Positions 9,397 through 20,120 of a DNA stretch of 64,000 bases are shown here, piece after piece. Position numbers and translations under genes: made by a program. The notes beneath the pieces are model-generated. The model was not told the origin of the DNA, did not search any database, and saw nothing but the letters and a program-made list of their open reading frames with translations. The stretch's first letter is position 1. Every line of letters begins with the position of its first letter. This DNA is from Buchnera aphidicola (Chaitophorus viminalis) (GTDB taxonomy: Bacteria; Pseudomonadota; Gammaproteobacteria; Enterobacterales; Enterobacteriaceae), in assembly GCF_026122795.1 (NCBI RefSeq), contig NZ_JAIWQV010000002.1, positions 1-64,000 of the forward strand, given 5' to 3'.

Positions 9397-10353
9397 ATGA
9401 ATCAATTAGAACAATTAAAAAAATATACTAAAATTGTTATAGATAGTGGAGATATTGAAAAAATTGAAAAATATACTCCATATGATGCAACTACTAATCC
9501 TTCTTTAGTATTAAAAGCTATACAGATGAAAAAATATAGATCTTTATTACAAGAATCTATTAATTATGCTAAAAAAAAAGGAGGAAATAGAAATAAAATA
9601 ATTACTAATGCTACTGATAAAATTATTGTTAGTATAGGAGCAGAAATTTTAAAAAAAATACCTGGAGTTGTATCTAGTGAAGTAGATTCTCGTTTATCTT
9701 TTGATACACATAAAAGTATAGAAAAAGCAAAAAAACTGATTTCATTATATGAAACAGAATTTGGTATTAGTCGATCTAGAATTTTAATTAAACTTGCAGC
9801 TACATGGGAATGTATACAAGCAGCAAAAGAATTAGAAAAAGAAAATATTCGTTGTAATTTAACTTTATTATTTTCTTTTGCACAAGCGCGTGCATGTGCA
9901 GAATCTAAAGTATTTTTAATTTCACCTTTTGTGGGAAGAATTTCGGATTGGTATAATGTAAATTATTCTAGTTCTCAATATAAATCATCTTTAGATCCAG
10001 GTGTTCAATCTGTACAAAAAATTTATAAATATTATAAAAAATATTCTTATAAAACTGTTATTATGGGTGCTAGTTTTAGAGATATTAAGCAAGTATTATC
10101 TTTATCAGGATGTGATTGTTTAACTATATCACCAGAATTATTAGAAATATTACAATCTAAAAATACAATAATTAAACAAAAATTATCTACTCCAAAAAAG
10201 ATTTTTCCTAATCATACTGATATATTATCACATTCTGATTTTCTTTGGTTACACAATCAAGATTCAATGGCTGTAGAAAAATTATCTCAAGGAATACGTC
10301 AATTTGGAACAGATCAATATTTATTAGAAGAAATTGTAATTAAAAACATGTAA
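9397..10353 (+). CDS. talA: Transaldolase
   Basis: Moves a dihydroxyacetone unit from sedoheptulose 7-phosphate to glyceraldehyde 3-phosphate in the non-oxidative pentose phosphate pathway. 318 residues from this start (E. coli 316-317). [14 protein letters not shown] and the Schiff-base lysine in [15 protein letters not shown] are intact, as are [11 protein letters not shown] and [11 protein letters not shown]. An in-frame ATG exists 15 bases upstream, but [14 protein letters not shown] matches the family N-terminus. Directly precedes tkt with a 47-base gap, forming a pentose-phosphate pair that feeds ribose-5-P and erythrose-4-P to histidine and aromatic synthesis. talA rather than talB is chosen by Buchnera convention. 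Confidence 0.95.
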   Translation: MNQLEQLKKYTKIVIDSGDIEKIEKYTPYDATTNPSLVLKAIQMKKYRSLLQESINYAKKKGGNRNKIITNATDKIIVSIGAEILKKIPGVVSSEVDSRLSFDTHKSIEKAKKLISLYETEFGISRSRILIKLAATWECIQAAKELEKENIRCNLTLLFSFAQARACAESKVFLISPFVGRISDWYNVNYSSSQYKSSLDPGVQSVQKIYKYYKKYSYKTVIMGASFRDIKQVLSLSGCDCLTISPELLEILQSKNTIIKQKLSTPKKIFPNHTDILSHSDFLWLHNQDSMAVEKLSQGIRQFGTDQYLLEEIVIKNM

Positions 10354-10400
10354 TATTTTATTTGTATTATTATTTAAAAATTTTATATTAGGAGAAATAA

Positions 10401-12413
10401 ATGTTTTCTAAAAAATATTTATCTAATGTTATTCGAGTTATTAGCATAGATGCTATACAAAGAGCAAATTCTGGTCATCCAGGAATGCCGATGGGAATGG
10501 CTGATATTGCAGATATATTATGGAGGTTTTTTTTAAAACATAATCCGAAAAATCCATTATGGGATAATCGAGATAGATTTATTCTTTCTAATGGACATGG
10601 TTCAATATTACTTTATAGTTTATTACATTTAACAGGATATAAAATTAGTATTTCTGATTTAAAAAATTTTCGTCAATTAGATTCTAAAACTCCTGGTCAT
10701 CCAGAAGTTGGTTACACTCCAGGTATAGAAACTACTACAGGTCCTTTAGGACAAGGTTTATCTACAGCAATAGGAATGGCTATATCTGAACGTTTATTAA
10801 GATTATATTTTAATCGTCCTAATTTTAAAATTATAGATCATTATACTTGGGTGTTTGTTGGAGATGGTTGTTTAATGGAAGGAATTTCACATGAAGCGTG
10901 CTCATTAGCTGGAACTTTAGGATTAGAAAAATTAATTGTATTATATGATAAAAACAATATTTCTATAGATGGAAAAACTGATTCTTGGTTTTCTGATAAT
11001 ACAAAAAAAAGATTTGAAGCTTATAATTGGTATGTTATTGATAATATTGATGGACATAATTCAGAAGAGATTTTTAAAGCTATTAAATATGCTAAAAAAA
11101 TTAAAAATAAACCAGTAATTATAATTTTTAATACTATTATTGGTTTTGGATCTCCTAACAAAGCTAATACATCTCATGTACATGGTGCTCCTTTAGGTGA
11201 AGAAGAAGTAGCTTTATGTAAGAAAAATTTAAATTGGAAATATAAACCGTTTGAAATACCAGATTTTATTTATAAAGAATGGGATGCTACTGAAAAAGGT
11301 AAAAATTTAGAAGATAAATGGAATAAATTATTTTTTCAATATTCAAATAAATATCCTAAATTAGCAAAAGAATATTTACGCCGTATGCATAAAAAATTAC
11401 CTCAAGATTGGAGAAAAATTAATAAAAATTTAATAAATTCTTTAAAAACTTCTTCTAAAGCTTTGTCTACTCGACAAGCATCTCAAAATATTATTGAATA
11501 TTTAGGAAAATATCTTCCTGAATTAATTGGTGGATCAGCTGATCTCTCTCCGAGTAATTTAACGAAATGGTCAGGTTCTAAATCTATTAATAAAAATTTG
11601 TATGGTAATTATATTCATTATGGTGTGAGAGAGTTTGGAATGACATCTATAGCAAATGGAATTTCTCAACATTCTGGTTTTATTCCTTATACAGCTACCT
11701 TTTTAATTTTTTTAGAATATGCTAAAAACGCAGTGAGAATGGCAGCTTTAATGAAAACTAGACAAATTTTAATATATACTCATGATTCTATTGGATTAGG
11801 TGAAGATGGACCGACTCATCAACCTATTGAACAAATTTCTAGTTTACGTTTAACTCCTAATGTTAGTGTATGGAGACCATCTGATATTATTGAAACCGCT
11901 TTTGCTTGGAAATACGCTATAGAAAATCAAAATGGTCCTACAGCATTAATTTTATCTAGACAAAATTTGTCTTTTAATAATAGAACTGATGCACAAATTA
12001 AAAATATTAATCGTGGAGGTTATATACTAAAAGATAGTTTGAAAGATTTAGATATAATTTTAATTTCTACAGGATCTGAAATTGAATTAACTGTTAATGT
12101 TAGAAAAAAATTAAAAAAATTAGGATATTCTGTTAGAGTAGTTTCTATGCCTTCTACAGATGTTTTTGACAAACAAGAAAAATCTTATAGAAAATATGTT
12201 TTACCAGATAATATTACTAATAGAATTTCTATTGAAGCTGGAATTCCAGATTATTGGAATAAATATATTGGTTTAAAAGGAAAAACGATAGGAATTAAAA
12301 CTTTTGGAGAATCTGCTCCTGCAAATGATTTATTTAAAAAATTTGGATTTACTGTAAAAAATATTGTCCACAAAGCGGTAAAATTAATTAAAAAAAATCA
12401 TAAAAGTGTTTAA
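10401..12413 (+). CDS. tkt: Transketolase
   Basis: Thiamine-diphosphate enzyme transferring two-carbon ketol units in the pentose phosphate pathway; makes erythrose 4-phosphate for the shikimate pathway. 670 residues (E. coli 663). Motifs: [11 protein letters not shown] near 24-34, TTGPLGQGL near 112, the ThDP-binding [13 protein letters not shown] near 154-166, VHGAPLG near 261, GSADLSPSN near 379, and [11 protein letters not shown] near 468. A GGAG site precedes the ATG by about 8 bases. Follows talA in the same orientation. Very well conserved for this genome. Confidence 0.97.
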   Translation: MFSKKYLSNVIRVISIDAIQRANSGHPGMPMGMADIADILWRFFLKHNPKNPLWDNRDRFILSNGHGSILLYSLLHLTGYKISISDLKNFRQLDSKTPGHPEVGYTPGIETTTGPLGQGLSTAIGMAISERLLRLYFNRPNFKIIDHYTWVFVGDGCLMEGISHEACSLAGTLGLEKLIVLYDKNNISIDGKTDSWFSDNTKKRFEAYNWYVIDNIDGHNSEEIFKAIKYAKKIKNKPVIIIFNTIIGFGSPNKANTSHVHGAPLGEEEVALCKKNLNWKYKPFEIPDFIYKEWDATEKGKNLEDKWNKLFFQYSNKYPKLAKEYLRRMHKKLPQDWRKINKNLINSLKTSSKALSTRQASQNIIEYLGKYLPELIGGSADLSPSNLTKWSGSKSINKNLYGNYIHYGVREFGMTSIANGISQHSGFIPYTATFLIFLEYAKNAVRMAALMKTRQILIYTHDSIGLGEDGPTHQPIEQISSLRLTPNVSVWRPSDIIETAFAWKYAIENQNGPTALILSRQNLSFNNRTDAQIKNINRGGYILKDSLKDLDIILISTGSEIELTVNVRKKLKKLGYSVRVVSMPSTDVFDKQEKSYRKYVLPDNITNRISIEAGIPDYWNKYIGLKGKTIGIKTFGESAPANDLFKKFGFTVKNIVHKAVKLIKKNHKSV

Positions 12414-12445
12414 AATATTTTTGATTTCCTAATTTAGGAATATTT

Positions 12446-13576
12446 ATGTTAGACGATATTATTTATTTAAGTAAAAAGTTAATTAAATTACCTTCTATTA
12501 GTCCTTTAGATTTAGGTTGTCAAAAAATTATTTCTAAACGATTAAAAAAAATTGGTTTTTCTATAGAAAAATTTAAAATTAATAATACAAATAATTTATG
12601 GGCGTATAAAGGAATAGGGAAAACATTAACTTTTTTAGGTCATACAGATGTAGTACCACCTGGGAATTTAAATGATTGGAAAACAGATCCTTTTGATCCA
12701 ATTATTAAAGATAATTTTTTATTTGGACGTGGATCTTCAGATATGAAGTGTGCTTTGTCTGCTATGATTATTGCTGTAGAATCATTTTTGAAAAAATTTT
12801 CATTTTTTTCTGGAAGAATATCTTTTTTAATTACATCTGATGAAGAATCTTTTGGATATGACGGAACGAAAAAAATTATAAAAATTTTAAAAAATAGAAA
12901 TGAAAAAATAGATTATTGTTTAGTTGGAGAACCTACAAGTAATTTAAAAGTGGGAGATGTTATTAAAAATGGCCGAAGAGGTTCTATTAGTGCAAAAATA
13001 ATTTTTTATGGTATACAAGGACATATTGCATATCCTAATCTTGCAAAGAATCCAATTCATAGTGCTCTACAAGCAATTAAAAATTTTTTAAATTTAAAGT
13101 TAGATTTAGGAAATGATTTTTTTCAACCTAGTAATTTACAAATTTTTTATATATCTTCAGGTAATGAAAATATTACAAATATGATTCCTGGATCAATTAA
13201 AATTGGATTAAATATTAGATATAATACGGAAATTTCTCAAAAAAGAATTGTTTTTAAGATAAAAAAAATTTTAGATCAATGTGGTTTAAAATATCATATA
13301 AATTGGATTTTTTCAGGAAAACCTTTTATTACGAATTCAGGATTTTTATTAGAAACTGTAAAAAAATCTATTTTTCAAATTAATAAATTTTTTCCAAAAT
13401 TATCTACTTCAGGAGGAACTTCTGATGGAAGATTTTTTACTTGCATGAATTCTGACATTATAGAGTTAGGATTAGTTAATAAAACTATACATCAAGTAAA
13501 TGAATGTGTGAAAATTAGTGATTTATATAAATTAAGTAAGATATATAGAAATATTTTAAAAAATTTATTTATTTAA
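12446..13576 (+). CDS. dapE: Succinyl-diaminopimelate desuccinylase
   Basis: Zinc peptidase-family (M20) enzyme that removes succinate from N-succinyl-LL-diaminopimelate on the way to lysine and peptidoglycan. 376 residues (E. coli 375). Metal and catalytic motifs in order: LGHTDVVPPG near 65-74, GRGSSDMKCA near 94-103, SDEESFGYDGT near 131-141, GEPTSN near 160, NGRRGS near 173, and STSGGTSDGRF near 319-329. AGGAA site 7 bases before the ATG. Convergent with dapA, another lysine gene, across a strong hairpin. Confidence 0.97.
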   Translation: MLDDIIYLSKKLIKLPSISPLDLGCQKIISKRLKKIGFSIEKFKINNTNNLWAYKGIGKTLTFLGHTDVVPPGNLNDWKTDPFDPIIKDNFLFGRGSSDMKCALSAMIIAVESFLKKFSFFSGRISFLITSDEESFGYDGTKKIIKILKNRNEKIDYCLVGEPTSNLKVGDVIKNGRRGSISAKIIFYGIQGHIAYPNLAKNPIHSALQAIKNFLNLKLDLGNDFFQPSNLQIFYISSGNENITNMIPGSIKIGLNIRYNTEISQKRIVFKIKKILDQCGLKYHINWIFSGKPFITNSGFLLETVKKSIFQINKFFPKLSTSGGTSDGRFFTCMNSDIIELGLVNKTIHQVNECVKISDLYKLSKIYRNILKNLFI

Positions 13577-13637
13577 AAATTTATATTTTTGAATTTTTTT
13601 AAATATAAATTGTTACTTTCAAATAATATAAATTTTT

Positions 13638-13680
13638 ATTGAAATATATTTCTTTAGAAATATATTTCAATTTTATTTTA
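13638..13680. terminator. Perfect 15-bp hairpin between convergent dapE and dapA
   Basis: ATTGAAATATATTTC (13638-13652), loop TTTA, then the exact reverse complement (13657-13671), followed on the plus strand by a T-rich run to 13680 and preceded by T/A-rich sequence that gives a U-rich tail on the minus strand. Placed 61 bases after the dapE stop and 25 bases after the dapA stop, so it can serve both transcripts as a bidirectional terminator. Confidence 0.8.
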
Positions 13681-13695
13681 TATAAATATTATATT

Positions 13696-14610
13696 TTAAG
13701 ATAAAATAAAATGATTATATTTTTTTTGCATAATTTCTAAATTTACTTTTTTTAATTCATTTAAGATCATTTTCTTCAATTTTTTATTTGGTGGTATCAT
13801 AGGCAATCTTAATATGTTATTTTTAATTAAACCAATTTTTTTTGCGGCCCATTTAATTGGTATTGGGTTTGATTCTATAAATAAAATATTATTTAAATTT
13901 ATTAATTTTTTATTGATTTTTCTTGCTTGGGAGAATTTTTTTTTTAAAGCTAATTTACAGATTTTAGAAATTTCTTTAGCTGCTATATTAGATGTTACTG
14001 AAATAACACCATGTCCTCCTAATTGTATAAAATCTAAAGCAGTTGAATCATCTCCACTTAGAAGAATAAATTTTGAATCTACTAAAGATTTTATTTGATT
14101 AACACGAGATAAATTTCCACTAGCTTCTTTAATTCCAATAATATTTTTAAATTTAGATAATTTATATACAGTTTTAGGTAATAAATCACAACCTGTTCTA
14201 GATGGTACGTTATATAATATTTGAGGAATAGAAGTGTTTTCTGAGATTTTTTTAAAATGTTGATATAATCCTTTTTGAGAAGGTTTGTTATAATATGGTG
14301 TTACACTTAAACATGCAGATATTCCACTATTTTCAAATTTTTTTGTTAATATAATTGCTTCTTCTGTTGAATTTGCTCCAGTACCTGCAATAATAGGAAT
14401 TTTATTATTAGCAATTTTTAAAGTTAATAATACTAATTTAATATGTTCTTTTTTAGTTAAAGTTGAAGATTCACCTGTAGTTCCTACCGATACAATCGCT
14501 TTAGTTTTATTATGTATATGATAATTAATAATATTTGTTAAACTATCTATACAAATTTTTCTTTTTTTATTCATTGGAGTAATTAATGCAACGATATTTC
14601 CTTTAAACAT
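13696..14610 (-). CDS. dapA: 4-hydroxy-tetrahydrodipicolinate synthase
   Basis: Condenses pyruvate with aspartate semialdehyde, the first committed step to lysine and diaminopimelate. 304 residues from this start (E. coli 292). Motifs: [10 protein letters not shown] near 43, GTGANST near 78, the catalytic Tyr in [12 protein letters not shown] near 133-144, and the Schiff-base lysine in IGIKEASGN near 159-167. I start at [13 protein letters not shown] because it matches the family N-terminus and is preceded by GGTGA five bases upstream; an in-frame ATG four codons earlier is less likely. The C-terminus is about a dozen residues longer than in E. coli. Confidence 0.95.
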   Translation of the reverse strand: MFKGNIVALITPMNKKRKICIDSLTNIINYHIHNKTKAIVSVGTTGESSTLTKKEHIKLVLLTLKIANNKIPIIAGTGANSTEEAIILTKKFENSGISACLSVTPYYNKPSQKGLYQHFKKISENTSIPQILYNVPSRTGCDLLPKTVYKLSKFKNIIGIKEASGNLSRVNQIKSLVDSKFILLSGDDSTALDFIQLGGHGVISVTSNIAAKEISKICKLALKKKFSQARKINKKLINLNNILFIESNPIPIKWAAKKIGLIKNNILRLPMIPPNKKLKKMILNELKKVNLEIMQKKYNHFILS

Positions 14611-14774
14611 TTTTTTCACCATCAGTATGATTTAATATGTATTTTTATTCAAAAAAAATAAAAAATTAATTTTTTTATAAAGTTGTTTTTAAAAACATTT
14701 TTATTAAAATTTAAAATTATCGGTTTCAAATATTTTTAAAATATTTTTTAATATATTTTAAAATATTATTAAAT

Positions 14775-15851
14775 TTATATTTTTATTATTTGTTGCGAAC
14801 ATTGAGCTCGAAATCTAAGTATGTGATCCATGATTGTTATTGCAACCATAGATTCCATTATAGGTACAGCACGAATACCGACACATGGATCATGTCTTCC
14901 TTTAGTAATAATATTTATGGATTCGTTATTTATATTAATACTTTTTGCTGGAATACGAATACTAGAGGTCGGTTTAAAAGCAGCTTTTATAATGATATCT
15001 TGCCCGTTACTAATTCCTCCAATAATTCCTCCATCTCTATTGCTTAAATAACCATGCGTATTTATTTCATCTCTATGCTGACTTCCTAGTTTTTGAATTA
15101 CATCAAATCCATCTCCTATTTCTACTCCTTTTACTGCATTGATACTCATAACAGAATGAGCAAGTTCTGCATCTAGTTTATCAAATACAGGTTCTCCTAG
15201 ACCTATTGGAACGTTTTGTGCAATGGTAGTAATTTCAGCTCCTATTGAATCTCCATTTTTTTTAATGGTACGTATTAATTTATCAATTTTAATAATTTTT
15301 TTTTTATCTGGGCAAAAAAAACAATTATTTTCTATTTCTTTTATAGATTTTAAGTTAAATTTAATATGGCCAATTTGAGATAAATATCCTTGTATTAAGA
15401 TTCCATATTTTTTTTTTAAATATTTTTTTGCTATTGCTCCAGCTGCTACTCTCATAGCTGTTTCTCTAGCAGATGCTCGACCTCCTCCTCGATAATCTCT
15501 AATTCCATATTTTTTTTGGTAAGTAAAGTCAGCATGCCCTGGACGAAAAGAATTTTTGATGTTTTGATAGTCTTTAGATCTATAATCTGTATTTTTTATT
15601 ATTAATCCAATACTTGTACCTGTCGTTTTTTTTTTAAAAACTCCAGATAATATTTTTACAATATCAAGTTCTCTACGTTGAGTAGTATATTTAGATTGAC
15701 CTGGTCTTCTTCTATTTAGTTCTTTTTGTATATCTGATTCAGATATTTTTAGACCTGGAGGTGTACCATCAATTATACATCCTATAGAATGACCATGAGA
15801 TTCTCCAAAAGTAGTTACTGTAAATATTTTCCCTATAGTATTTCCGGACAT
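14775..15851 (-). CDS. aroC: Chorismate synthase
   Basis: Converts EPSP to chorismate using reduced FMN; last common step of aromatic amino acid synthesis. 358 residues (E. coli 361). Signatures: [15 protein letters not shown] near 15-29, [14 protein letters not shown] near 48-61, [11 protein letters not shown] near 102-112, [18 protein letters not shown] near 121-138, and [19 protein letters not shown] near 280-298. An AAGGTAA site precedes the ATG. Transcribed toward dapA with a 164-base gap. aroH, the first step of the same pathway, is also in this window. Confidence 0.97.
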   Translation of the reverse strand: MSGNTIGKIFTVTTFGESHGHSIGCIIDGTPPGLKISESDIQKELNRRRPGQSKYTTQRRELDIVKILSGVFKKKTTGTSIGLIIKNTDYRSKDYQNIKNSFRPGHADFTYQKKYGIRDYRGGGRASARETAMRVAAGAIAKKYLKKKYGILIQGYLSQIGHIKFNLKSIKEIENNCFFCPDKKKIIKIDKLIRTIKKNGDSIGAEITTIAQNVPIGLGEPVFDKLDAELAHSVMSINAVKGVEIGDGFDVIQKLGSQHRDEINTHGYLSNRDGGIIGGISNGQDIIIKAAFKPTSSIRIPAKSININNESINIITKGRHDPCVGIRAVPIMESMVAITIMDHILRFRAQCSQQIIKI

Positions 15852-16073
15852 AATTTACCTTTTTAAAGTAGAATTTTTTATGAATTATATATTTTAAGAA
15901 AATTTGAAAATATAAATTTGATAAGTTATTATTATAAAATAATTTTACAAATAAAATTTATATTTTTATTTATTTTTAATAAATATCATTTTTAATTAAA
16001 AAAAATTTGTATTTTATTTGGTTTGATTTTTCATATATAAATAATATTATAACGTAATATTGTGGTAGTAAAA

Positions 16074-16598
16074 ATGAGTAAACAAAATTTTTTAAAATCT
16101 AAAGAGAAATTTTTTTTTCGAGAATATTTTAAAGAAGCGAAAAAAATGATTCAAGATACTATATATCATGTAAAAAATAATGTATATTTTTTTTCTCGAA
16201 AAAAAAGAATAAAATATCAAGAACGATTACATAGTAATTATTTTTCATGTTCTACTATAAAAAATAAATTTAATAAAGATCCACTTTATTATTGTAGATA
16301 TGATTTTAATAAAAAAAATTTAAATAAATTAAAAAAAGGATATTATGTTCCTGAAGTTTTATTAGATGTACATGGATTTAATCAAGATCAAACTAAAAAA
16401 GAATTGGGAAAATTAATATATTTTTGTATTCAAAAAAAAATAAATTGTATTAATATTATGCATGGATATGGAAAAAAAATTTTAAAAAAGAATATTCCAA
16501 TATGGCTTTCTAGACATCCAAACGTAATTGCTTTTCATCAAGCTCCGAAAATACTTGGATATGATGCAGCAATTTTAGTTTTAATTGATTTTTTATAA
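16074..16598 (+). CDS. smrB: Smr-domain ribosome rescue endonuclease SmrB
   Basis: Formerly yfcN. In E. coli SmrB cuts mRNA between collided ribosomes to start ribosome rescue. 174 residues from this ATG (E. coli 183). The N-terminal part keeps KKMIQDTIYHV near 24-34; the C-terminal Smr domain has the LDVHGFNQDQTKKELG block near 98-113 and the MHGYGKKIL loop near 130-138, ending PKILGYDAAILVLI. An in-frame GTG 12 bases upstream is an alternative start, but MSKQ fits better. It lies just upstream of the his operon, as in other Buchnera. Confidence 0.92.
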   Translation: MSKQNFLKSKEKFFFREYFKEAKKMIQDTIYHVKNNVYFFSRKKRIKYQERLHSNYFSCSTIKNKFNKDPLYYCRYDFNKKNLNKLKKGYYVPEVLLDVHGFNQDQTKKELGKLIYFCIQKKINCINIMHGYGKKILKKNIPIWLSRHPNVIAFHQAPKILGYDAAILVLIDFL

Positions 16599-16711
16599 CT
16601 TAAATTTTTTATTTTTTAATATATTATTTTAATATTTTTATGAAATAAATTTTAAATATTTTTTAATTTAATATTAACAGTTTTTATTTATATTTGTTAG
16701 AATATTTCTTG

Positions 16712-16717
16712 TATAAT
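16712..16717 (+). promoter_or_regulatory. Candidate -10 element of the his operon
   Basis: A perfect TATAAT about 95 bases upstream of hisG in the spacer after smrB. The -35 position is poor. The leader between it and hisG encodes no His-rich peptide, so the enterobacterial his attenuator appears to be missing. Confidence 0.35.
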
Positions 16718-16812
16718 GTTTGATTAAAAAATATTTTATTAAAAATTTTATTTTAATTATTTTATAATATTAAACAATATTAATAATAATGTTTTATAAA
16801 ATTGAGGTTTAA

Positions 16813-17712
16813 ATGTTAAAAAAAAATAGATTACGTATTGCTATGCAAAAATCTGGTCGTTTAAGTTATGATTCTAAGAAGCTATTATTAAATTGTGGTA
16901 TTAAAATTAATTTAGAACAAAAAAAATTAATTTCATTTTCGGAAAATATGCCAATTGATGTAATTCGTGTGAGAGATGATGATATTCCTGGATTAGTAAT
17001 AAATCAAATTGTAGATTTAGGTATAGTAGGAGGAAATGTTTTAAAAGAACATATATTAAGTAAAAATTGTATTAAAAAAAAAAATATGTATAAATTATTA
17101 TTAAATTTAGATTTTGGAATTTGTAGATTATCTTTAGCATGTCGAAAAAGTAGTGAATATGAAAATTTACAGTCATTAAAAAATTTTACTATTGCTACTT
17201 CTTATCCATATATTTTAAAAAAATATCTTAATAAAAGAAATATAAATTTTAGATCTTTTACTTTAAAAGGATCTGTAGAAATTGCACCTAGAGTAGGATT
17301 ATCAGATATGATCTGTGATTTAGTTTCTACAGGTGCGACTTTAGAAGCTAATAATTTAAAAGAAGTACATGTAATATATAAATCTAATGCACAAATTATT
17401 TCTAGAAAAGGAAATATTTCTGATCTTAAAAAAGAATTAATTCATAAATTAATTACTCGTGTTCAAGGTGTAATTCAAGCTAGAGAATCAAAGTATATTA
17501 TGTTACATGCTCCTATTTCTAAGTTAAATCAAGTTATGTCTTTATTAAATGGAATTGAAAATCCAACTATATCAAAATTAGTTGGCTATCCTCAAAAAGT
17601 AGTTTTACATATGGTTAGTAAAGAAAATCTTTTTTGGGAAACTATGGAAAATTTAAAAAAAGTAGGTGCTACTTCTATATTAGTTTTACCAATTGAAAAA
17701 ATGATGGAATAA
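16813..17712 (+). CDS. hisG: ATP phosphoribosyltransferase, long form
   Basis: First step of histidine synthesis: joins ATP and PRPP. 299 residues, the same as E. coli, so it is the long form with a C-terminal ACT-like domain that binds histidine for feedback control. N-terminal [13 protein letters not shown] near 6-18, [12 protein letters not shown] near 73-84, and the PRPP-binding region around [12 protein letters not shown] near 173-184 are intact. A GAGG site lies 5 bases before the ATG. Leads the complete hisGDCBHAF(IE) operon; hisD begins 7 bases after its stop. Confidence 0.97.
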   Translation: MLKKNRLRIAMQKSGRLSYDSKKLLLNCGIKINLEQKKLISFSENMPIDVIRVRDDDIPGLVINQIVDLGIVGGNVLKEHILSKNCIKKKNMYKLLLNLDFGICRLSLACRKSSEYENLQSLKNFTIATSYPYILKKYLNKRNINFRSFTLKGSVEIAPRVGLSDMICDLVSTGATLEANNLKEVHVIYKSNAQIISRKGNISDLKKELIHKLITRVQGVIQARESKYIMLHAPISKLNQVMSLLNGIENPTISKLVGYPQKVVLHMVSKENLFWETMENLKKVGATSILVLPIEKMME

Positions 17713-17719
17713 ATTTAAT

Positions 17720-19033
17720 ATGAATAATTTTAAGAATATTATTTTTTGGAAAAATTTATCTAAAAAAAAAAAAAAAAAAATATTAAGTAGACCTATTTTT
17801 CATGTAAATAAAAAAATTAAGAAGAATGTTTCTAATATTATAAAAAATGTAATTTTAAAGAAAGATGATGCATTGAAAAAATATTCTTTATTGTTTGATC
17901 AAGTACAATTAAATGATATTAAAGTTTCTATGGAAAAAATTAATACAGCAGATGAAAAAATTGACATAAATTTTAAAAAATGTATTAAACAAGCTATAAA
18001 AAATATTTATTCTTTTCATATTCAACAAAAATCAAAAAATTTAAATATTGAAACAATGCCTGGAGTTATATGTGAACACTTAATACAACCAATTGATTCT
18101 GTTGGTTTATATATTCCTGGTGGTTTATTTCCTCTTTTTTCTACTTTTTTAATGTTAGTAATACCTGCTAAAATTGCAGGATGTAAAAATATTTTTGTAT
18201 GTTCACCTCCTCCTATATCAGAAAAAATATTATATATTGCTAAACTTTTTCAAATAAATAATATATATCAAGTAGGTGGCGCTCATGCAATTTCAGCTTT
18301 AGCTTTTGGTACTCAAAGTATTCCTAAAGTAGATAAAATATTTGGTCCTGGAAATGAATATGTAACTGAAGCTAAACGTCAATTAAACTCTTTTTCTCAA
18401 ACTATTTCTATAGATATGTTAGCAGGTCCTTCTGAATTATTAATTATTGCTGATTTATCTTCAAATACTGATTTTATTGCATCTGATTTATTATCTCAAA
18501 TCGAACATGGAAATAAATCTCAAGTGATTTTATTAACGGATTCAAAGGAAATAGCATGTTTAGTTATTAAAAAAATATATATTCAAATTAAGACTTTTAA
18601 AAATTCTATTTGTATAAAAAATTTTTTTAAAAAAAATTATATTATAGTAACTAAAAGTATTAAAGAATGTATTAAGATTTCTAATCAATATGCTCCTGAG
18701 CATTTAATCATTCAAACTAAAAATCCGCGTCAAGTTTTAAAAGAAATTAAAAATGCTGGTTCAATTTTTTTAGGATTATGGTCGCCTGAATCTGCAGGAG
18801 ATTATGCTTCTGGAACAAATCATGTTTTACCGACTTATGGATTATCTAGAAGTTGTTCTGGTATTAGCGTATCTGATTTTTTAAAAAAAATTAGCGTACA
18901 AGAATTAACTCAAGATGGTTTTTTAAAATTAGCGCCCGTATTACAAAAATTATCTTTAGAAGAAAATATGTTAGCTCATAAAAATTCTATCGATGTTAGA
19001 TTATCTTTATTAAGGAATAAAAAAAATGATTGA
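17720..19033 (+). CDS. hisD: Histidinol dehydrogenase
   Basis: Zinc enzyme performing the last two oxidations, L-histidinol to L-histidine. 437 residues (E. coli 434). Motifs: VGLYIPGG near 130, GGAHAISALAFGT near 188, FGPGNEYVTEAKR near 210-222, DMLAGPSELLIIAD near 233-246, the zinc/catalytic LLSQIEHG near 256-263 and YAPEHLIIQT near 325. Codons 15-20 are all AAA, so the gene contains 19 consecutive A (17762-17780), a likely slippage site. The stop overlaps the hisC start by 8 bases. Confidence 0.97.
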   Translation: MNNFKNIIFWKNLSKKKKKKILSRPIFHVNKKIKKNVSNIIKNVILKKDDALKKYSLLFDQVQLNDIKVSMEKINTADEKIDINFKKCIKQAIKNIYSFHIQQKSKNLNIETMPGVICEHLIQPIDSVGLYIPGGLFPLFSTFLMLVIPAKIAGCKNIFVCSPPPISEKILYIAKLFQINNIYQVGGAHAISALAFGTQSIPKVDKIFGPGNEYVTEAKRQLNSFSQTISIDMLAGPSELLIIADLSSNTDFIASDLLSQIEHGNKSQVILLTDSKEIACLVIKKIYIQIKTFKNSICIKNFFKKNYIIVTKSIKECIKISNQYAPEHLIIQTKNPRQVLKEIKNAGSIFLGLWSPESAGDYASGTNHVLPTYGLSRSCSGISVSDFLKKISVQELTQDGFLKLAPVLQKLSLEENMLAHKNSIDVRLSLLRNKKND

Positions 19034-20093
19034 TATTCATAAATTAGTTCGAAAAAATATTAAAAAATTAATACCATATCAATCAGCTAGAAGGATTAAA
19101 GGAAATGGAGATATTTGGTTAAATGCAAATGAATCACCTTTTGAACAACAAAAAAATTTTTTTTTTAATAATTTAAATAGATATCCTGATAAAGAATATA
19201 AATTATTGTTAAAATCTTATTCTAATTATACCAAAATTAGTTATAAAAATATTATAGCAACACGAGGTTCTGATGAAGCTATTGAACTATTAATTAAAGC
19301 TTTTTGTGAACCGAAAAAAGATTCTATTATGATTTTTCCACCTACATATGATATGTATCAAGTATATGCAAATATATTAAATGTAAAAGTTATTTCTATT
19401 TTACAATTAAAAAATTTTCAAATAGATTTAAAGAATTTAAAAAAATTTATAAAAAATACAAAATTAATTTATCTTTGTAATCCAAATAATCCTACTGGTA
19501 CTTTAATTAATCATAAAGATATTATAGAAATTTTAAAATTTACTAAAAATAAATGTTTAGTTGTAATTGATGAAGCTTATATAGAATTTTGTTTTAAAAA
19601 TACTGTTGTAGATTTAATGTGTAAGTTTGATCATTTAATTATTTTAAGAACTTTATCTAAAGCTTTTGGATTAGCTAGTATTAGATGTGGATTTATTCTT
19701 GCACATATAGAAGTTATTAACATAATAAAAAAAATTATTGCTCCTTATCCTTTGTCAACTCCTACTTTACAAATTGCTAGATTTTTTCTTTCTAAAAATA
19801 ATCTTATATTATTAAAAAATAATATTTTAGAATTAAAAAAAAACAAAAAAATTTTAATACAAGAATTAAAAAAATTATTTTATGTTAAGAAAATTTTTTC
19901 TAGTTCAACAAATTTTATTTTGGTATTTTTTCATTCTTCTAAACAAGTTTTTAGTCAATTATTAAAATATAAAGTTGTAACTAGAGATCAAAATTTTAAA
20001 ATTTTATTACAAAATTGTATTAGAATTTCAGTAGGAACATATAAAGAATGTATAAATTTAATAAATATTTTTAAAATTATTAAAATTAAATAA
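19026..20093 (+). CDS. hisC: Histidinol-phosphate aminotransferase
   Basis: PLP-dependent fold type I aminotransferase: imidazole-acetol phosphate plus glutamate to histidinol phosphate. 355 residues (E. coli 356). WLNANESPF near 27, RGSDEAIELLIKAFC near 80-94, CNPNNPTGTL near 150-159, VIDEAYIEF near 180 and the PLP lysine in LRTLSKAFGLASIRCGF near 208-224 are intact. Its start overlaps the end of hisD by 8 bases, indicating translational coupling; 27 bases separate it from hisB. In some endosymbionts this enzyme may also act on aromatic keto acids (inference). Confidence 0.97.
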   Translation: MIDIHKLVRKNIKKLIPYQSARRIKGNGDIWLNANESPFEQQKNFFFNNLNRYPDKEYKLLLKSYSNYTKISYKNIIATRGSDEAIELLIKAFCEPKKDSIMIFPPTYDMYQVYANILNVKVISILQLKNFQIDLKNLKKFIKNTKLIYLCNPNNPTGTLINHKDIIEILKFTKNKCLVVIDEAYIEFCFKNTVVDLMCKFDHLIILRTLSKAFGLASIRCGFILAHIEVINIIKKIIAPYPLSTPTLQIARFFLSKNNLILLKNNILELKKNKKILIQELKKLFYVKKIFSSSTNFILVFFHSSKQVFSQLLKYKVVTRDQNFKILLQNCIRISVGTYKECINLINIFKIIKIK

Positions 20094-20120
20094 TTATACT
20101 TAGTTTATGAGAATATTATA

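Noticed and set aside
13814-14098. Plus-strand ORF antisense to dapA
   Set aside because: Hydrophobic reading that exists only as a shadow of the well-supported dapA; no family match or ribosome-binding site. The same applies to ORFs opposite aroC, gnd, leuC, leuB, tilS, nth, carB, carA, glyS and yabI.
16640-16812. A his attenuator with His-rich leader peptide upstream of hisG
   Set aside because: No run of CAT/CAC codons and no terminator-like hairpin in the leader; regulation of the E. coli type appears lost.
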